From Bacteroidetes Order II. bacterium (GTDB lineage Bacteria; Bacteroidota; Rhodothermia; Rhodothermales; UBA2364), in contig JAEUSQ010000039.1 of assembly GCA_016788705.1 (NCBI GenBank), positions 1-64,000 on the forward strand: DNA of 64,000 nucleotides, given 5' to 3'. Position numbers and translations under genes: made by a program. The notes beneath the pieces are model-generated. The model had not been told where the DNA came from and searched no databases. It saw nothing but the letters and a program-made list of their open reading frames with translations. Positions 22,927-36,500 of this stretch are shown piece by piece. Numbering within the stretch: position 1 is the stretch's first letter; each line of letters begins with the position of its first letter.

Positions 22927-22959
22927 GAAGCCCGCCATTTACCACAACAAACGGGCTTC
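22927..22959 (-). terminator. Hairpin at the end of acs
   Basis: GAAGCCCG (22927-22934) pairs with CGGGCTTC (22952-22959). On the minus strand a short TTT follows. Probable acs terminator. Confidence 0.6.
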
Positions 22960-22994
22960 GTATCATATCACCACTTTTTTTAACGGTACTCGTT

Positions 22995-24938
22995 CTATTT
23001 ATTGGCTCGATTCTCAATGAGATCTTCCACCACATTGGGGTCTGCCAGTGTAGAAGTATCTCCAAGATTAGAGAATTCGTTCTCGGCTACTTTCCTAAGA
23101 ATCCGTCGCATAATTTTTCCGGAGCGGGTTTTGGGAAGACCGGGTGCCCATTGTAAAAGGTCAATGGTTGCAATCGGCCCAATTTCTTTACGAACCCAGC
23201 CAATTAATTCTTTTTTAAGCGCATCCGAAGGATCGGCATCTGCATTGAGGGTTACATAGGCATAAATCCCTTGTCCCTTAATGTCGTGTGGATAACCCAC
23301 AACGGCTGCTTCTGCAACCAATGGATGGGCGACCAATGCGCTTTCCAATTCTGCCGTTCCAATGCGATGTCCTGAAACGTTTAGGACATCATCCACCCGT
23401 CCAGTAATCCAGTAATATCCATCCTCGTCTCGACGACAGCCGTCTCCAGTGAAATACATGCCGGGATACATCGAGAAATAGGTTTGGATGAAACGCTCGT
23501 GGTCTTTATAAACGGTACGCATTTGGCCGGGCCAACTATCCAATAACACCAAGTTTCCAGAGGTTGCCCCTTCCAAAATGGTCCCTTTTTCGTCCACTAA
23601 GGCCGGACGTACGCCCGGAAGCGGTCGTGTAGCAGAACCAGGCTTAAGGGGTGTTGCGCCGGAAAGCGGAGAAATCAGGATACCTCCGGTTTCGGTTTGC
23701 CACCATGTATCCACAATCGGGCAGCGTTCATCGCCCACGGTGCGGTAATACCACAACCACGCTTCCGGGTTGATTGGCTCGCCTACAGAACCCAGCAAGC
23801 GGAGGCTAGAACGGCTCGTTTTTTTAACGGGTTCATCACCCAAACGCATGAGGGCACGAATGGCTGTGGGTGCTGTATAAAAAATGGTAACCTGATGTTT
23901 ATCAACCACTTCCCAAAACCGAGAAGCGTCTGGATAATTCGGAATGCCTTCAAAAATCAGTGAAGTAGCGCCATTGGCAAGCGGACCATAAACAATGTAC
24001 GAGTGCCCAGTAATCCATCCTACATCTGCCGTACACCAATAAATATCGCCATCTTTATAATCAAAAACCATTTCATGGGTATAGGAAGCATATGTTAGAT
24101 AGCCACCGGAAGTATGCAATACCCCTTTAGGTTTTCCGGTAGATCCCGATGTATAAAGGATGAAAAGTGGGTCTTCGGCATCCATTACTTCGGGTTCGCA
24201 TACAGAGTCGGCTTTGGCCATTTCGTCATGCCACCACAAGTCGCGTCCTTCCTCCATGTGAACATCTGCTTCGGTACGATGAAAGACGAGTACTTTTTGA
24301 ACAGAAGGACATTTTTCGAGTGCAATATCCACATTTTTCTTAAGTGGAACCACCTTCGTGCCCCGTAAGCCCACATTGGCCGTAAGCACCACAGAGCTAT
24401 CACAGTCCTGAATTCGGCCAGCGATGGAATCCGGTGCGAACCCACCAAATACGACCGAGTGAACCGCGCCAATCCGTGCACACGCCAACATGGCATAGGC
24501 TGCTTCCGGAATCATCGGCATATAGATGGTAACACGATCTCCTTTTTTTACGCCAAGTGATTTCAGCACATTGCTCAACTTAGAGACCTGCTCGTGTGCT
24601 TCTCGGTATGTGATGCTTTGTGCGGGTTCATTGGGGCTATCCGGCTCATAAATAAAGGCCACCTGGTCTCCCCTTTCGGCTAAATGCCGGTCTAAGCAGT
24701 TGTACGACACATTTAATTTTGCATTTTCATACCAACGGATCTGGACATCACCTTCATAAGATGTGTTTTTCACTTTGGTCCATGGAGAAATCCAATCAAT
24801 ACGTTGCGCCACATTAGCCCAAAATGCCTCGGGATCTGATACGGATTTCTCGTATAAGTCCTCATACGCCGCCATTGAAGAGACATGTGCGGCTTCGCTA
24901 TAGGCCGGGGCGGGGCTGAATACCATTTCATCTGCCAT
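22995..24938 (-). CDS. acs: Acetyl-CoA synthetase (AMP-forming)
   Basis: 647 aa from the ATG at 24938, preceded by AAGGAGT at good spacing; the frame is open 30 codons further but the extension is not like Acs. Features: [18 protein letters not shown] (~260), the [10 protein letters not shown] motif, [20 protein letters not shown], and [15 protein letters not shown] with the catalytic Lys. It activates acetate. Together with the glyoxylate-shunt genes at 46771-49803 it permits growth on acetate. It is followed by the porin/MHS/prpE cluster on the same strand. Confidence 0.95.
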   Translation of the reverse strand: MADEMVFSPAPAYSEAAHVSSMAAYEDLYEKSVSDPEAFWANVAQRIDWISPWTKVKNTSYEGDVQIRWYENAKLNVSYNCLDRHLAERGDQVAFIYEPDSPNEPAQSITYREAHEQVSKLSNVLKSLGVKKGDRVTIYMPMIPEAAYAMLACARIGAVHSVVFGGFAPDSIAGRIQDCDSSVVLTANVGLRGTKVVPLKKNVDIALEKCPSVQKVLVFHRTEADVHMEEGRDLWWHDEMAKADSVCEPEVMDAEDPLFILYTSGSTGKPKGVLHTSGGYLTYASYTHEMVFDYKDGDIYWCTADVGWITGHSYIVYGPLANGATSLIFEGIPNYPDASRFWEVVDKHQVTIFYTAPTAIRALMRLGDEPVKKTSRSSLRLLGSVGEPINPEAWLWYYRTVGDERCPIVDTWWQTETGGILISPLSGATPLKPGSATRPLPGVRPALVDEKGTILEGATSGNLVLLDSWPGQMRTVYKDHERFIQTYFSMYPGMYFTGDGCRRDEDGYYWITGRVDDVLNVSGHRIGTAELESALVAHPLVAEAAVVGYPHDIKGQGIYAYVTLNADADPSDALKKELIGWVRKEIGPIATIDLLQWAPGLPKTRSGKIMRRILRKVAENEFSNLGDTSTLADPNVVEDLIENRANK

Positions 24939-25514
24939 GTTATTACTCCTTATATTACCATTTGGCAATTTATTAACTTCGTTCTTTTTGGCGTGGTGCA
25001 ATATTTTTGGGGCTTTGGCCAAATGCAAACGCTTTCACTGACGAAAAACTATGGCAAATCAAAGCCTTATGCAAGTCATCACTCTTTAATCAGGGCTAGA
25101 TAAGGCACTTTTTTTTGAATTACATTACTCAATAGCAATATTTAAATAAAAAGATGGTATTTTTTGAAAAAAAATTGAAGTGAATTGGTATTTTTTAAGG
25201 ATTTCAACACATAGAATTGTATAAGCGGTGGAAAATCTAAGACAAGCGGTCATAAAACGACAAAATCAAGAGTCTTCTCCAAAATGGGAAGCCTCCATAG
25301 CCATTGTATTATAAGGCGCCAAGAACGATCCACGTACAATGATTGGTAGGCGTTTGACATTAGACATGAAACAATAATCCCATAAAACCAAGACAAGAGC
25401 AATGCCAAAACTGACCTTGCAGATCATTTAAGGCGACCTATGCCCATGCTGGATCCTGAAGGGCGATCTCCCTTCACCAGACGCGGCATTTGCAAACAGC
25501 AAAAGACAAATATT
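24939..25514. other. Intergenic region upstream of acs
   Basis: 576 bases with no gene. The acs promoter should lie in the right part. Two words resembling TTGCAAA-type sites occur (near 25021 and 25490), and a GAAGGG/CCCTTC hairpin lies at about 25457-25474, near the end of the fibronectin-III gene. The middle is AT-rich with no structure I can support. Confidence 0.4.
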
Positions 25515-27500
25515 TCATTTTCCGGAAACAAATAGGGAGGCCCGGCTTTCGTTCCCAGCGGTGTCCAATGCCCGAATGTGGTAATAGCCTTTTTCGGGCG
25601 GCTTGGGATCTATCCATTCTGACGTTACGGCGTCGGTTTCAGCGACCAATTGATAAACCCCAGTAGGTAATCCTGCCGTTCGGTAAATCCGATAACGGGC
25701 TATATCTATAGTGGGTAATTTTTCCCAACGGATGCGAACCCCATTCGCCTCCACGCGAGATTGCACATTTTGAACAATGGGTGGTGGTACATTGTCTTTT
25801 AAAGTGATGGCTTGCGAGACCATTGGTTTACTCACATTGCCGTTGGCGTCGGCAGCGGTGACATAATAGGTATAGGTTTCTCCGATGGTAACGGCTTCGT
25901 CGCGGAACGGTAAAGCCTGACTCCGAACACGCTGAAGGGATTTCAACGGACCACTCCCAATCTGGCGAAACAATTCGTAGTGGACTACATCCGGCGAAAG
26001 CGAGGCCCCATAAGAAACGGAGATATAGCGCCCATCTATATTTTCTGCGGTTATTTGCAAAGGCGAGTCAGGAGGGGTAAGGTCCTTAATGTCTAATACT
26101 ACACGCGCAGAATCACTAAAATTTTGCCTTTTATCCATCGCCGTTACCACATACTCATATTGCACCCCTTCCGATATCTGGCCTTTGGCAAGGTCTTCAT
26201 CCACAAATTGATTGCCAATAAAATTGCGCGTAGTGAGTTGAGAGAAAAGTTCAGGCGGAGTTTTCACTTGTCGTCGCAAGAGTACATAGGCAAGAAAATC
26301 CTCTGCCTGCGCAGGAGTTTGCCACAAAAGATTGATTTTTCGATCTGATGAAATGGTTGCTTTTAGGTTTTGAGGAGGCCGAGGCGGTATGTTATCCAAA
26401 CTTTCGGCCATTACGGCATTGCTCTGTTTACTTTCGTTTCCAGCCGCATCCACCACCGTCACCCGATAATAATAGGTACTACCCGCTTTAAGGGTTTTAT
26501 CGGTATAAATCGTTTGAAGCGGCCCCAGCATTATATCGTTCATCCGGACAAAATCCTTTTCGATATGGGTACTCCGATAAACAAAGTAGCCCGCCAATTG
26601 TGGATCGGTACTAAGAGGAAATGTGACCGTTGCTTCATTCCCTTTTTTCGAGACCACTACTTTCACTTGCTCTAAGACCTCTGGTGGTAAATTATCTTTC
26701 AGGACTAAGGGAAAGACATTGCTCCCTGCACTTGTGGTTCCTGCGACATTTACAGCCATCACCCGAAACCGAAGCATTTGCGCTCTTCCTGTTTCTGAAT
26801 AAACAAAAGCGTGACGCGTCTGGTTTGCATCACGAAGCAGCCAAGCATCTTGTATGACAACAAATTTACCATTTTCCTCCTGCCGTTGCACTTCAAATCG
26901 CACCACTTGATCGGCTATGTCATCGGTAGATTTTGGGAAATCCCATTGTAGTGTGACGCGGGGGCCTTCGTGCGTGACAGACAGGTTTTCGGGAGCTGGT
27001 GGAATTTCGGGACGGATGCGAACGGTTCCGGTTATGGCTTGGCCACGAGGTTCCCCTTGCCCGTTTATCCATTCCACTTTATAGGTTACGGTTTCCCCAA
27101 TTGGCGCTTTTTCGTCCACAAATAATTGCCCCAGTGCCCGACCCAACTCTGGTAATGCATAGCCATATAACTTTGCACGTAATCGATCTGACTGTAAACG
27201 TAAGAACACAGCCTGCGGATCGGTTTCGTCTAACTGTTTGCGAAAACCCTCGAAAGCCAATCCCATTTTTGCAACCAATTCCGTACCTGAAGTAACCGAC
27301 GCTACTGGAGAATCGGTGAGTTTCAAAAAGGCTCCATCTCCGGTTTTTCGATAAACATGGTATTGCTCGTCTTGGCGAGGTGCCCGGTCTAACCACACAA
27401 AAACCTTATTTCCTGCTGCATCTGGCACCAACCTCAACTGAGAGAATACCGGAATCGCTGTCAGTAAATACAGATAAACAATGGCTCTTTTCATCATCAT
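25515..27500 (-). CDS. Secreted fibronectin type III repeat protein
   Basis: 661 aa. Signal peptide ~1-21 (AIVYLYLLTAIPVFSQ). After an N-terminal region come about five fibronectin-III domains from residue ~165 on; telltale strings are PENLSVTHEGPRVTLQWDFP, GSTYYYRVTVVDAAGNESKQS, GETYTYYVTAADANGNVSKP and GYYHIRALDTAGNESRAS. No enzyme domain and no cell-wall or T9SS sorting signal is evident. Its ATG lies six bases after the stop of the giant gene, so it is the last gene of that operon. It is likely a surface or periplasmic partner of the giant protein. Confidence 0.88.
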   Translation of the reverse strand: MMMKRAIVYLYLLTAIPVFSQLRLVPDAAGNKVFVWLDRAPRQDEQYHVYRKTGDGAFLKLTDSPVASVTSGTELVAKMGLAFEGFRKQLDETDPQAVFLRLQSDRLRAKLYGYALPELGRALGQLFVDEKAPIGETVTYKVEWINGQGEPRGQAITGTVRIRPEIPPAPENLSVTHEGPRVTLQWDFPKSTDDIADQVVRFEVQRQEENGKFVVIQDAWLLRDANQTRHAFVYSETGRAQMLRFRVMAVNVAGTTSAGSNVFPLVLKDNLPPEVLEQVKVVVSKKGNEATVTFPLSTDPQLAGYFVYRSTHIEKDFVRMNDIMLGPLQTIYTDKTLKAGSTYYYRVTVVDAAGNESKQSNAVMAESLDNIPPRPPQNLKATISSDRKINLLWQTPAQAEDFLAYVLLRRQVKTPPELFSQLTTRNFIGNQFVDEDLAKGQISEGVQYEYVVTAMDKRQNFSDSARVVLDIKDLTPPDSPLQITAENIDGRYISVSYGASLSPDVVHYELFRQIGSGPLKSLQRVRSQALPFRDEAVTIGETYTYYVTAADANGNVSKPMVSQAITLKDNVPPPIVQNVQSRVEANGVRIRWEKLPTIDIARYRIYRTAGLPTGVYQLVAETDAVTSEWIDPKPPEKGYYHIRALDTAGNESRASLFVSGK

Positions 27501-27506
27501 GCAGGC

Positions 27507-30500
27507 TTATTGTTCAAGTGGGATAGAGAAGGTGCGGGTTAGGCCAAGTGGGTTAGAAACGGTGACCTCTATTATACCCGGTATAAAATCTTTGTTTATG
27601 TTCAATGGAACGGTGAAGGATTTGGTATCCACCTCGTTCGGGGCAATAGGGCCTACCCAAGTTTGTTGCGAAATCGTCCGATATGTCTGTGCACTTAATT
27701 GCCCCAAGTTATCGAGTTTGCGGTAAAGAAATACATAAGACAGCCGACCATTCACCCCAGACTCTTCGTCTTTGAGTTCCAAGGATACCTGAAGCGCTTT
27801 GGTGCGTGCATCCCAGACCGATTTTCCTTCTCCCAGAACAGGCGGTGAGTCGTCCTGCTTAAGAAGAATGGGGCCTACTACCGATAGACCCGATGTTTTA
27901 TTGTGCCCATTAACAACGCGGAAAGAAACATAGTAAGAATCAAAACCCAACTTCTCTGTTTCTGGTATCACAAACCTTCCAAAGTCTCCGCGATCGCAGG
28001 CTATTTTCCCCCAAGCCCGAACATCGGCCAAACCAACATCGGTCCCAATCGCATATTCGCAAGTTCCAATACCCGTTTCCTTGTCTTCGCTAGGTTCTGT
28101 GGTGACAAATACGGCTTGACTTAAGCCATGACTGATGCTCCGATAGGCTTGGATCATCGGCGCAAGCGGTCGGGTGGGATCGGGTGTTTCTCCTAAGTTA
28201 ACAACCATTACTGGGCTACGCCTTCCAAAAAAATCCTCGGAGAAGACGAATAAGCGTGCATCGGCATAGGGAACGGTATTCTGAATATTCAGCGTCATTG
28301 TCTCGCCTTCTATGCGGTCCACATACCGCACGGGTGGGTCTAAGTACCAAAATTGTGCCATATTCCGGCGTGCAAAGGCATCAGCAACCACCCCAGCAGA
28401 ATCCCGCTTGCTGGTGACAATATATCCATACCGCCGGATGATGTCACGTGGATTAGTAATTTCCACTTGGTATTGAGTGTATAAGTAAGGGTTCGTCCCA
28501 CGCTTTACATAGTTATTTAACTCCGCTTCCGCCACTTGTGGGAAGACCACAGGATCTGGCATCGGTACATCTTCCTCACCAGCACGGTTGTTTTCGAATC
28601 GGATAAGGGCAGGCAGCTTGGGCGGGCTGAGGTCTAAGCGCACCGGAGTTGGGATATAATAAACTGCTTGTAACCCTTGCCCATTCTCGGCAACCACACT
28701 AAAATAATAGTCTCGGTCTTCTTGTAAGTTCAACCCACTGGCCTCACCCAAAATCGTTGAAGTACTGCGGGTCCGGTCTATCACCCCAACCAGTGGTTGC
28801 CAAGTCTGTATATTGGTTTCGCCATAAGCAGATCCAATGGCGTATGAGAATGATTTGATGTCCGACTCGGAATCCGCTGCTGATGCGGACAAAGCCACGC
28901 GATTTTGTTTATTCACCCAAATGGGCGTAACGCCTTTTTCGGGATCAAGTACCCCTGTTTTCTGCGGAACATCTGGTCCTACGACAATCCATGCCGATCC
29001 AATAGTTGGTGGTGTATAATCTTGCGAAACCAGATTGCCATTTCCAGTGGGCATGGCCACTCCCAGTTGTAAGACATTTGGATTCATCACAATTCCTTCT
29101 TCGCTCACGTCCACATTAAACGAAACCGTTCGCCTGGTCACATTTCCGGCAGGTCCACGTGCTTGTAGGGTCACTTTGAGCGCCTGTACTTTTTCGTTTT
29201 CCAATAAACGGACGGTTTCAAAGCTCTGTGAAGTACTTTTGCCTACACTCAGCATGACTTGTTCTGGCAGATAAGAAGCCATTACATTGATAACGGGTGC
29301 AAACATAGCCCTTTGTTGCAGGAGCGGGAGATTCGCATCTACGACGGCCTCTTGGCTGGAGACCGCAGAAGCCCGAACGGTTGATATACCGCCCGAAACC
29401 GACAAAGCATATTCAGAAACCGATAGCGGATGTTGTGCCGCCCATGTCAGGTTGACCACCCCCAAATTGGTATTTCGTTGTGCTAAAAGATTGATTTGGG
29501 AAATGGAAGGGGCCTGTAACGCCAAGGCAAGTCCTGTTTTCAGGGATTCGAGCGGTTCATTACCTTTTAAATTGCTAGAACCCCGCCATGTGGCAAAGTC
29601 TGAGACCATTCCATATAAAGTAACCACCATCTGTGATTTCAGGCGCTGAATTTCGGCCATTCGGCGCGAAAACTGTTCCCATGGTGTGAGCAAGTTCTGA
29701 CGTTGTATAGAGAAGCTGCTGATTTCATTCTGGATTCTGGCTGGCCCAGTCGTTTCGATCAGTCGTTCTAAACCCAATTGAAAGCGCTCTATCCAGAACT
29801 CGCGCTGAATCCGGTTTACGTTTTCTTTGAATGCTCCTTCATTAAAAGAAACCGCATATTGTCGGATAGCATTGTTCAACGTTGTCGCATTTTCCGCCAT
29901 CGAATTCCACGAGATGTCCGTTCCAATCGTCATTCTTTGGTATAAGATTGAGGCCATCGCTCCAGCATCTACCCCTACCTCTTGTCCAGCAGCACCCAAG
30001 GCCACCCGTGTATTCCAAGCCGTATTAGAGGTGGTATTAATTTCGTCTAAGACGGCTGGAACCAAGCCATTTAATGTACTCAACCGCTGCTGATACGTTT
30101 TCCGTAAAGACCAGATATGGGCAATCCGACGGCTGTAATAGCTATAGACATTGTTCAGCGAGGCCGAGAAGAGGCGTGCGTTTTCCTCCAATTCTCCGTT
30201 TCCGGCGTTTGAAATCGCGGGAATATCTACTGGGCGTTCAAGGCCATTCATCCAAGCTGCTTCTCCCAATAGGTTGACCTCTGTTTTCCCAATGTGTTGC
30301 CAAACCTGAATAATGGCCTTTCGGTACTTGGCCTCGATGGCCTCGATGGAAAGTTGTAAGTTGCCCAACGATCTCCGGTTTTGGTCATCGGCGGCTGAAT
30401 CGTATTGATAGGAAGGTGGTTCTTCGCCTTGCCATGTTAGATTAAGATTTGAGATGGGGTTTTGAACCGATTGTATTTGTGCCTCCATGGTTTCCGATTC

Positions 30501-33500
30501 CTTCACCGACTCGATGGCAATGGCCTTTATTTCCTCTAAACGGGCTTGCATGGCCGCTTCTTTGTCTTTCAAAGCCGTCAGGGAGGCATTCATCAGATAG
30601 GCGTAATGGTCTTCGGAAATGAACTTTTCTGAAAGTTGCCCAGCCAATACTTGGTTATAGACATCGGTAAAGGCTTGTGGCCGATACGGACGTTGTGGCC
30701 ATCGGTAGTATTTTGCAGAATATCGCCAAGTATCACTGTTCTGGTCTAAGAGGCTCTGTTTTTGGTCTGGCCGGAGAAGCAAGAGGTTGGCACCGGAGGC
30801 AGCCAATTGCTCCCTGCTCATAAACGCTGCGGCTGTAATGGCGGCTTGCAGGGCTTGCTGGGCTTGATTGGCCTCGTTTTTCATATTTTCGGCATCTTGC
30901 ATGGCTTCTGCAATCATGGCTTCGTATGCGGAGTTAGAACCGAGACCTCCATCCCACTCACCATCATAATTGGCGATATAAACCGATATTTTTCCAAACA
31001 AGACTTTTACCCGTGCTCCTGCATAAAATAGTGTTTTGTTGTTTCGGCTGATAAAGGCCCCTTTTGCCGTGACACTGGCCAATTCAAAGCCCAGCACTTC
31101 TATACCTGCCGTCATTTCTCCATAAGCTCCCATATTCTTGCCATTGCTTCGCCACCACACCATAAAGTCGAAATGAACCGTTGTGGATACAATGGCCAAT
31201 GAAAGCCCCGCATCAATAGACAGTTTAAACAAGAAACCTGGATCTCCTACAAAAAACTCGCCTTCCATCCCCACAAACAAGACCCGCGCCTTCACATTGC
31301 CCCAAATGGCCCATTTGGTATTTCCATTTTGGGAAATCAGGTTAAAACCCACCTCCGCACCAGCATACAATAAAAACCCAAAATCCAACTTAGCCCCCAC
31401 TTCTCCAGCGATCCGGAAGAGATTGGGTTCTTTATGAATGTTCAAGTACATCCCCGCCTGAAAGACCGGCAGGTCAAAAATGGTAACATTGGCATTGACT
31501 GTAAAATCAAATTTATCAAAGCCATCGCCAAAACTAAAGGCCAGCAAAGCCCTTCCTCGGACCATTTTTAGTACATCAATTTGTGCAAACAGCAGTGCCG
31601 TAAAATCCATCCCATCAATTTGTGGCACCCGATCCGGTTTATACAGTGCTTCGCGTAAACCGGGCAAAGTCATCACCAATTCCATATCGGCTTGTTCTGG
31701 GCGAATAAAAAAGCCTGCCCCAATACTGGAAAGTGTGAGTACCCCCGGAAAAATCTCGATTGGGAAGTCTATCTTGGCGAAAAGCCCCATCGTTACTTTG
31801 CCATCCCGCACCCCGATTTTTCCTGCCAAAGCACCTCCAATACCCGGAGCCATTTCTACGCCACCTGCTACCCGCAGTACAAAGCCCCGTGCATCGGTCA
31901 GATATTGCATAGAGGCCGTCGCTTTCGCAATCCCACCTAGTTCCAAATGTGCGTTTTTAATAGATAAGAAAAACCCGCCGTTTTGCTTTTCATAGACCAG
32001 CACTTCATCTACGCCCCCACCAAGGCCATCGCCAATCGTAATGGTAGCACCCGCTTTTAGGTAGTATTTTACCGGAATAGATTCGGTATTTTGTTGCACA
32101 CCACTTGGCCCTCCACTACTGGTGGGCAAAGTAAGGGTTGTGGGAGTGCTGCTAAAAGCGAAACCATTTAAGGTAAGCGAAACCACTTCCATTAGTTTTA
32201 CACTGACCTCGCCTGTTGGGCTTCCGGAATCTATAATTCCATTGGTTCCAATCGTTAGCCCTTGATAGCCAAAGGTACCCGAGGAACCCGCTAAATTTAG
32301 GCTGGCTGTTCCGCCAATCACTACCGCAAATCCATTTTGCGCTTTAAAGCCAATGCTCAGATTGGTCACTTTAAATACACCCGCATCTACGTCGAAGCGA
32401 AATTGGGCATTGGGGAACCGCCATTCTACTCCCTGATTAACCGACAACTTGAAGCCCCAGTTTTGGTCTATATTTGCCGGAGATCCAAAGGCAATGATCT
32501 TCGACTCATCGTTCCCAAATTTAAGTGAAGCCGAGGCCATAATAGACGTATTGCTTGGATTGCTCCAATCGGCCACAAACTTGATTCCCGTCAATTTCAA
32601 CTTGGCCATACCGCCCAAATCCACCTCCGGCGCACCAGCTATGCGTTCATCTTTCCCAAAATCGAACGTGGGGTAGATGGGTGTAAAGACAGGTATTCCA
32701 TCTTGTCCAAGGGCAACCGTTAGACCCGCTTCTCCAGAGGATTTGAAGGGTTCGGGCAACGTGACAAGACCGGATGCCGTGATTTTAGGACGGTTGTTCT
32801 CGACCCCAATTTTCAGGGTATTAAAGACAAAGAGGTTTGGTATGATGCTGATTGGGTCATTCGGATTGAGGAGGTTGAGCGTGGCATCGCCAACCGAGAA
32901 AGAGCCATCCGTTCCAATTACGAGGTTATTAATGGGCAAGGCTTTACCAAGAAATGTAAGGTCTCCATCCAATCCAAACCGTAAAATACTATTTTGGATA
33001 CTGAGGCGCATTCGCCGAATGAGTAAGGGGAATTGCTCTCCTAAGAACTTGGTTTGTTGTTGGTTATTGAATTCGGCTTGCGTAAGTGATACCCCACTTG
33101 TGCCGATTTTCAGCCCACTTACGCCCAGCGCAAAGCCTTTTCCGAGCATTTCTTCCATCTTGAAGGTTCCGTCCAACATCAAGGCAAACTCGGAATCACT
33201 ATTAACCAAGCCAATACGCGAGGGCACAAAATCCGCAAAGCCAAGCGGAATGCCTTCCAAAATCACTGACCCAGTGGCATTCCAGGCATCCTCGCCGGAA
33301 TTACCCATGTTTTTGCCGCTAAATCTTGGATCTACCAAGACATCAAAATTCCAGGCATTGTTGTAACCGCCGACCAACTGGAAGCGCCCCGGCTTTCCGG
33401 CATCATCCTTAAAGAAAGACGTAGCCAATTGTCCGCTTAGTGCCACACCACCAAACCCATTGTTCTGGATGGTAAACGATACACCACAAATGGAAATCTG

Positions 33501-36500
33501 TACCGCATCTCCACCAAAGTTCATTTTTTTCAAGGGGTTATCTGCACAACTTTGCTGAAATTGGATACTGGCATCACCAAGAGAAAGGATGGCATTGTCA
33601 AAACCACGGTCAGTAAGGCGAAGTCCGGTAAGTTCTAATGGCGCATCCCGATCCAACATCTTGGGCAATTTAACGAAGGCATCTGCCAATAGCGCCGGAG
33701 CACCATTGACCAATTGGAAACGCAATTGTTTGAGCGTAAGCGGGGTGTCTTTGAAGAGTTTTTGGTTAAGGGCATCGGTCACTTCCACGTCCAATTTTTC
33801 GAAAGACTCCACCGAGGCGCCATTAAAAATGGCACTAAAGGAGGTCTTCGCATTGGGTGCGCGCGCAATCCCGGCCAACACCAAATCATTGGATTGCCCA
33901 GGTCGGGTAAAAATCCGCATCCGACCATTGCCTAAGTTCTCGGTGGCAATCAGTAGGTTATTGCCTTGTTTGAGTTGGATATAGGCCACCGAGGTGGTGG
34001 GGACGGGCAATTTTTCGGGTAATAGGTCTGCAATAGCCTCCCCGATATTATCCGGATGGAAGCCATCTTGGTCTAAATAAGCCACCCGTTCCTCTTGCCC
34101 ATCGTCGCGGGTACGGAAGTACTCCACCTTGCCATCTCGGACATAGACCGAGCCAAAACCGAAGGCAACTGGACCAAATTTCTGTTTGAGTTGCGGGAAG
34201 TTTAGGCTTCCTATCCGCATTTGGGCAGAAGCTTCACCCGATAAGGCCATCCCGTCTTTGGTGATCTGCACATTGGCTGGAATCCCCATTTTGAGTAAGT
34301 TTCCGGAAGCAGGCAATGGCGTATTCGCATCAGTGATGCTCCATTCTCCACGATCAAAGAAAAACTGAAAAGCCAATGGCGCTGAAATTTGAATGGAACC
34401 ACTTTGCAAAACATTGCCGGCAAGGCCAAAAACAGCCTCATTGAAAGCCGTATTAACGGTTCCGCCACCTACCCGCAACCCACCTTGGCCATTTAGTTTC
34501 AACCCACCTTCCGTCAGGCTGGCATCTGCAACCGAAAAGGCAAAAATGGGATTATTTTTAGGGTAATGCCATGTGAAGGGTTGGTTGATGACGATCGAAG
34601 TGGGAGCCAGTATGTCGCCATTAAGGAGGTTAACCGCCAAATTTCCATTGCCTCGTACCGCGCCGCCTTCATTCTCAATAACGGCCTCGGCAGATCCGGT
34701 TAAGAGAAACGACGCTTCGCCATTCCCGAGTTTCAGCGATAAGGTGGATTGCTGAAACTGAAGTGATACCGCCCCAAACCGGATCGTGCCACACGGCGAC
34801 ACATTCGGCACAACAGCCTCTATCCTGCCCGAAAGCCGCAAGGTCGCGGTCATATCGGTTTGGCAGCCATTTGCATTTTCTACTACTTGCGGCCATTTCA
34901 ACGTACCCTTCAGGTGGATTTCCCCTTCTTGCACCCCATTTTGACCCAATAACCGACCGCTGATTTTTGTTATCCGGAGGGCAGCCTCTCCCCCCAACCC
35001 CAAAGATTTTTCCTGCATCAATTCCAATTCATTAAAGGAGCCACTCAAAAGGCCCTTTTCAAAACCAGCATTCCGGATCACCAATGTTTGATTGGCCAAC
35101 TCTGGTGAGCGGTCAGCAAGACCCGATGGTTTGATCCGTAAATCTAACTGGGGTGCAATATTGGGTGGATTTGCGTCAAAAATATTAATTCGGGTCTTTG
35201 CCAATCGTGCCCCAATGGTCTGAACCTGAATGGCACCAAGGTTTACATAAGGAGCACTCAAGGGAGGGGTCGTGCCTTCGTGTAGGTCTGTTTCTGGAAA
35301 GTCAAGACCCGCCTCGGTCAATTCCACCCCATTCAACGGAATTTCCAGACCACGCCCATTGGCCAAACCGAGCCATAATGCCGCTGCCAGACCCATTCGG
35401 AACGAAAACTGTTCTTGCCGATAGTCCAATTGGACATGCTGAATTCCGGAAAGCCGTAGGCCCCAATCCCCTACCGTTACGTTTTGCGCTTCTGCATAAA
35501 GTGGCTCAAATCGGGAAAGCGAAAAACCATCATGCGTATATCGAAAACCTGCCAAGGCCGAAGCCACCACCGCACTCGATTGGCTGCGGATTTCAATATT
35601 TGTTTCGCCCGTGATAAGGTACGTAGAGGGTCCGCCTTGGATTGGTAGGGCCATCTGGAGATTTATAGAGCGGAGGTTCATTCCCACCCAGCCTTTACCG
35701 GGGAGAAAAGGTATAAATTGATCTGGATTACAGGTAGCAGCAACTTTCCAGTGTTGATCTGTTTGCGTGAATAATTGTATCGGGCACGCATCGCCAAGGG
35801 TTTGTCCAAACAAGGACAACCTCCCAGCTATGGTCAGTTTGCCTTCTTCAAATCCCAATATCAAGGAGGTAAACGGGAGATTTTCCGGCAATTTGAGGTC
35901 CGCTCGATTGGCCACGGGAGCCGTCAGACTGCCCCCCGTCACTTGTCGGGTATTGGGGTTATACACCAGATTATCAAATGCCAACTCTACTACGGGCGGC
36001 GTTGCTTGATTGCCCTGAAGTGCGGGCAAAACCCAACGGGCTTTTTTTCCAGGAAGTGTAAAGAGGCGTAACAACCCATTTCCCATATCTTCAGAAGAGA
36101 TCACGGCCACCCCATTGGTTTTGACCAAGAGGTGCGAAACCGATTCCAAAGGCAGGGCAATCTGATCCGGTAACAAGGCCGATGCCAAATTGGTGGCCAT
36201 CCGCAAACCAAGTGCACTGAGCGTTGCAATTCGGTTGTCCTCTTGATCAAAACCAACTTCTCCTTCCAAAATACCAAGGGGCGACAAAGAAATCCGGAAT
36301 TCCGCCGAGGCTTGGGCCGTTAGCCCTGTGAGGGTGATTTCACCAACCCGAATGTCACCATTTTGAACAAGATTAGCCGCGCCATCTCCCGGATTGGGTT
36401 GAGGGAATACCCATCCTAATGCTGAAATTTGAGAAGAAGCAGGCAACCAAAAGGTTAACCCTTCGGGACGTTGGGTGGCGGGTAATGAGGAATTGTTCGA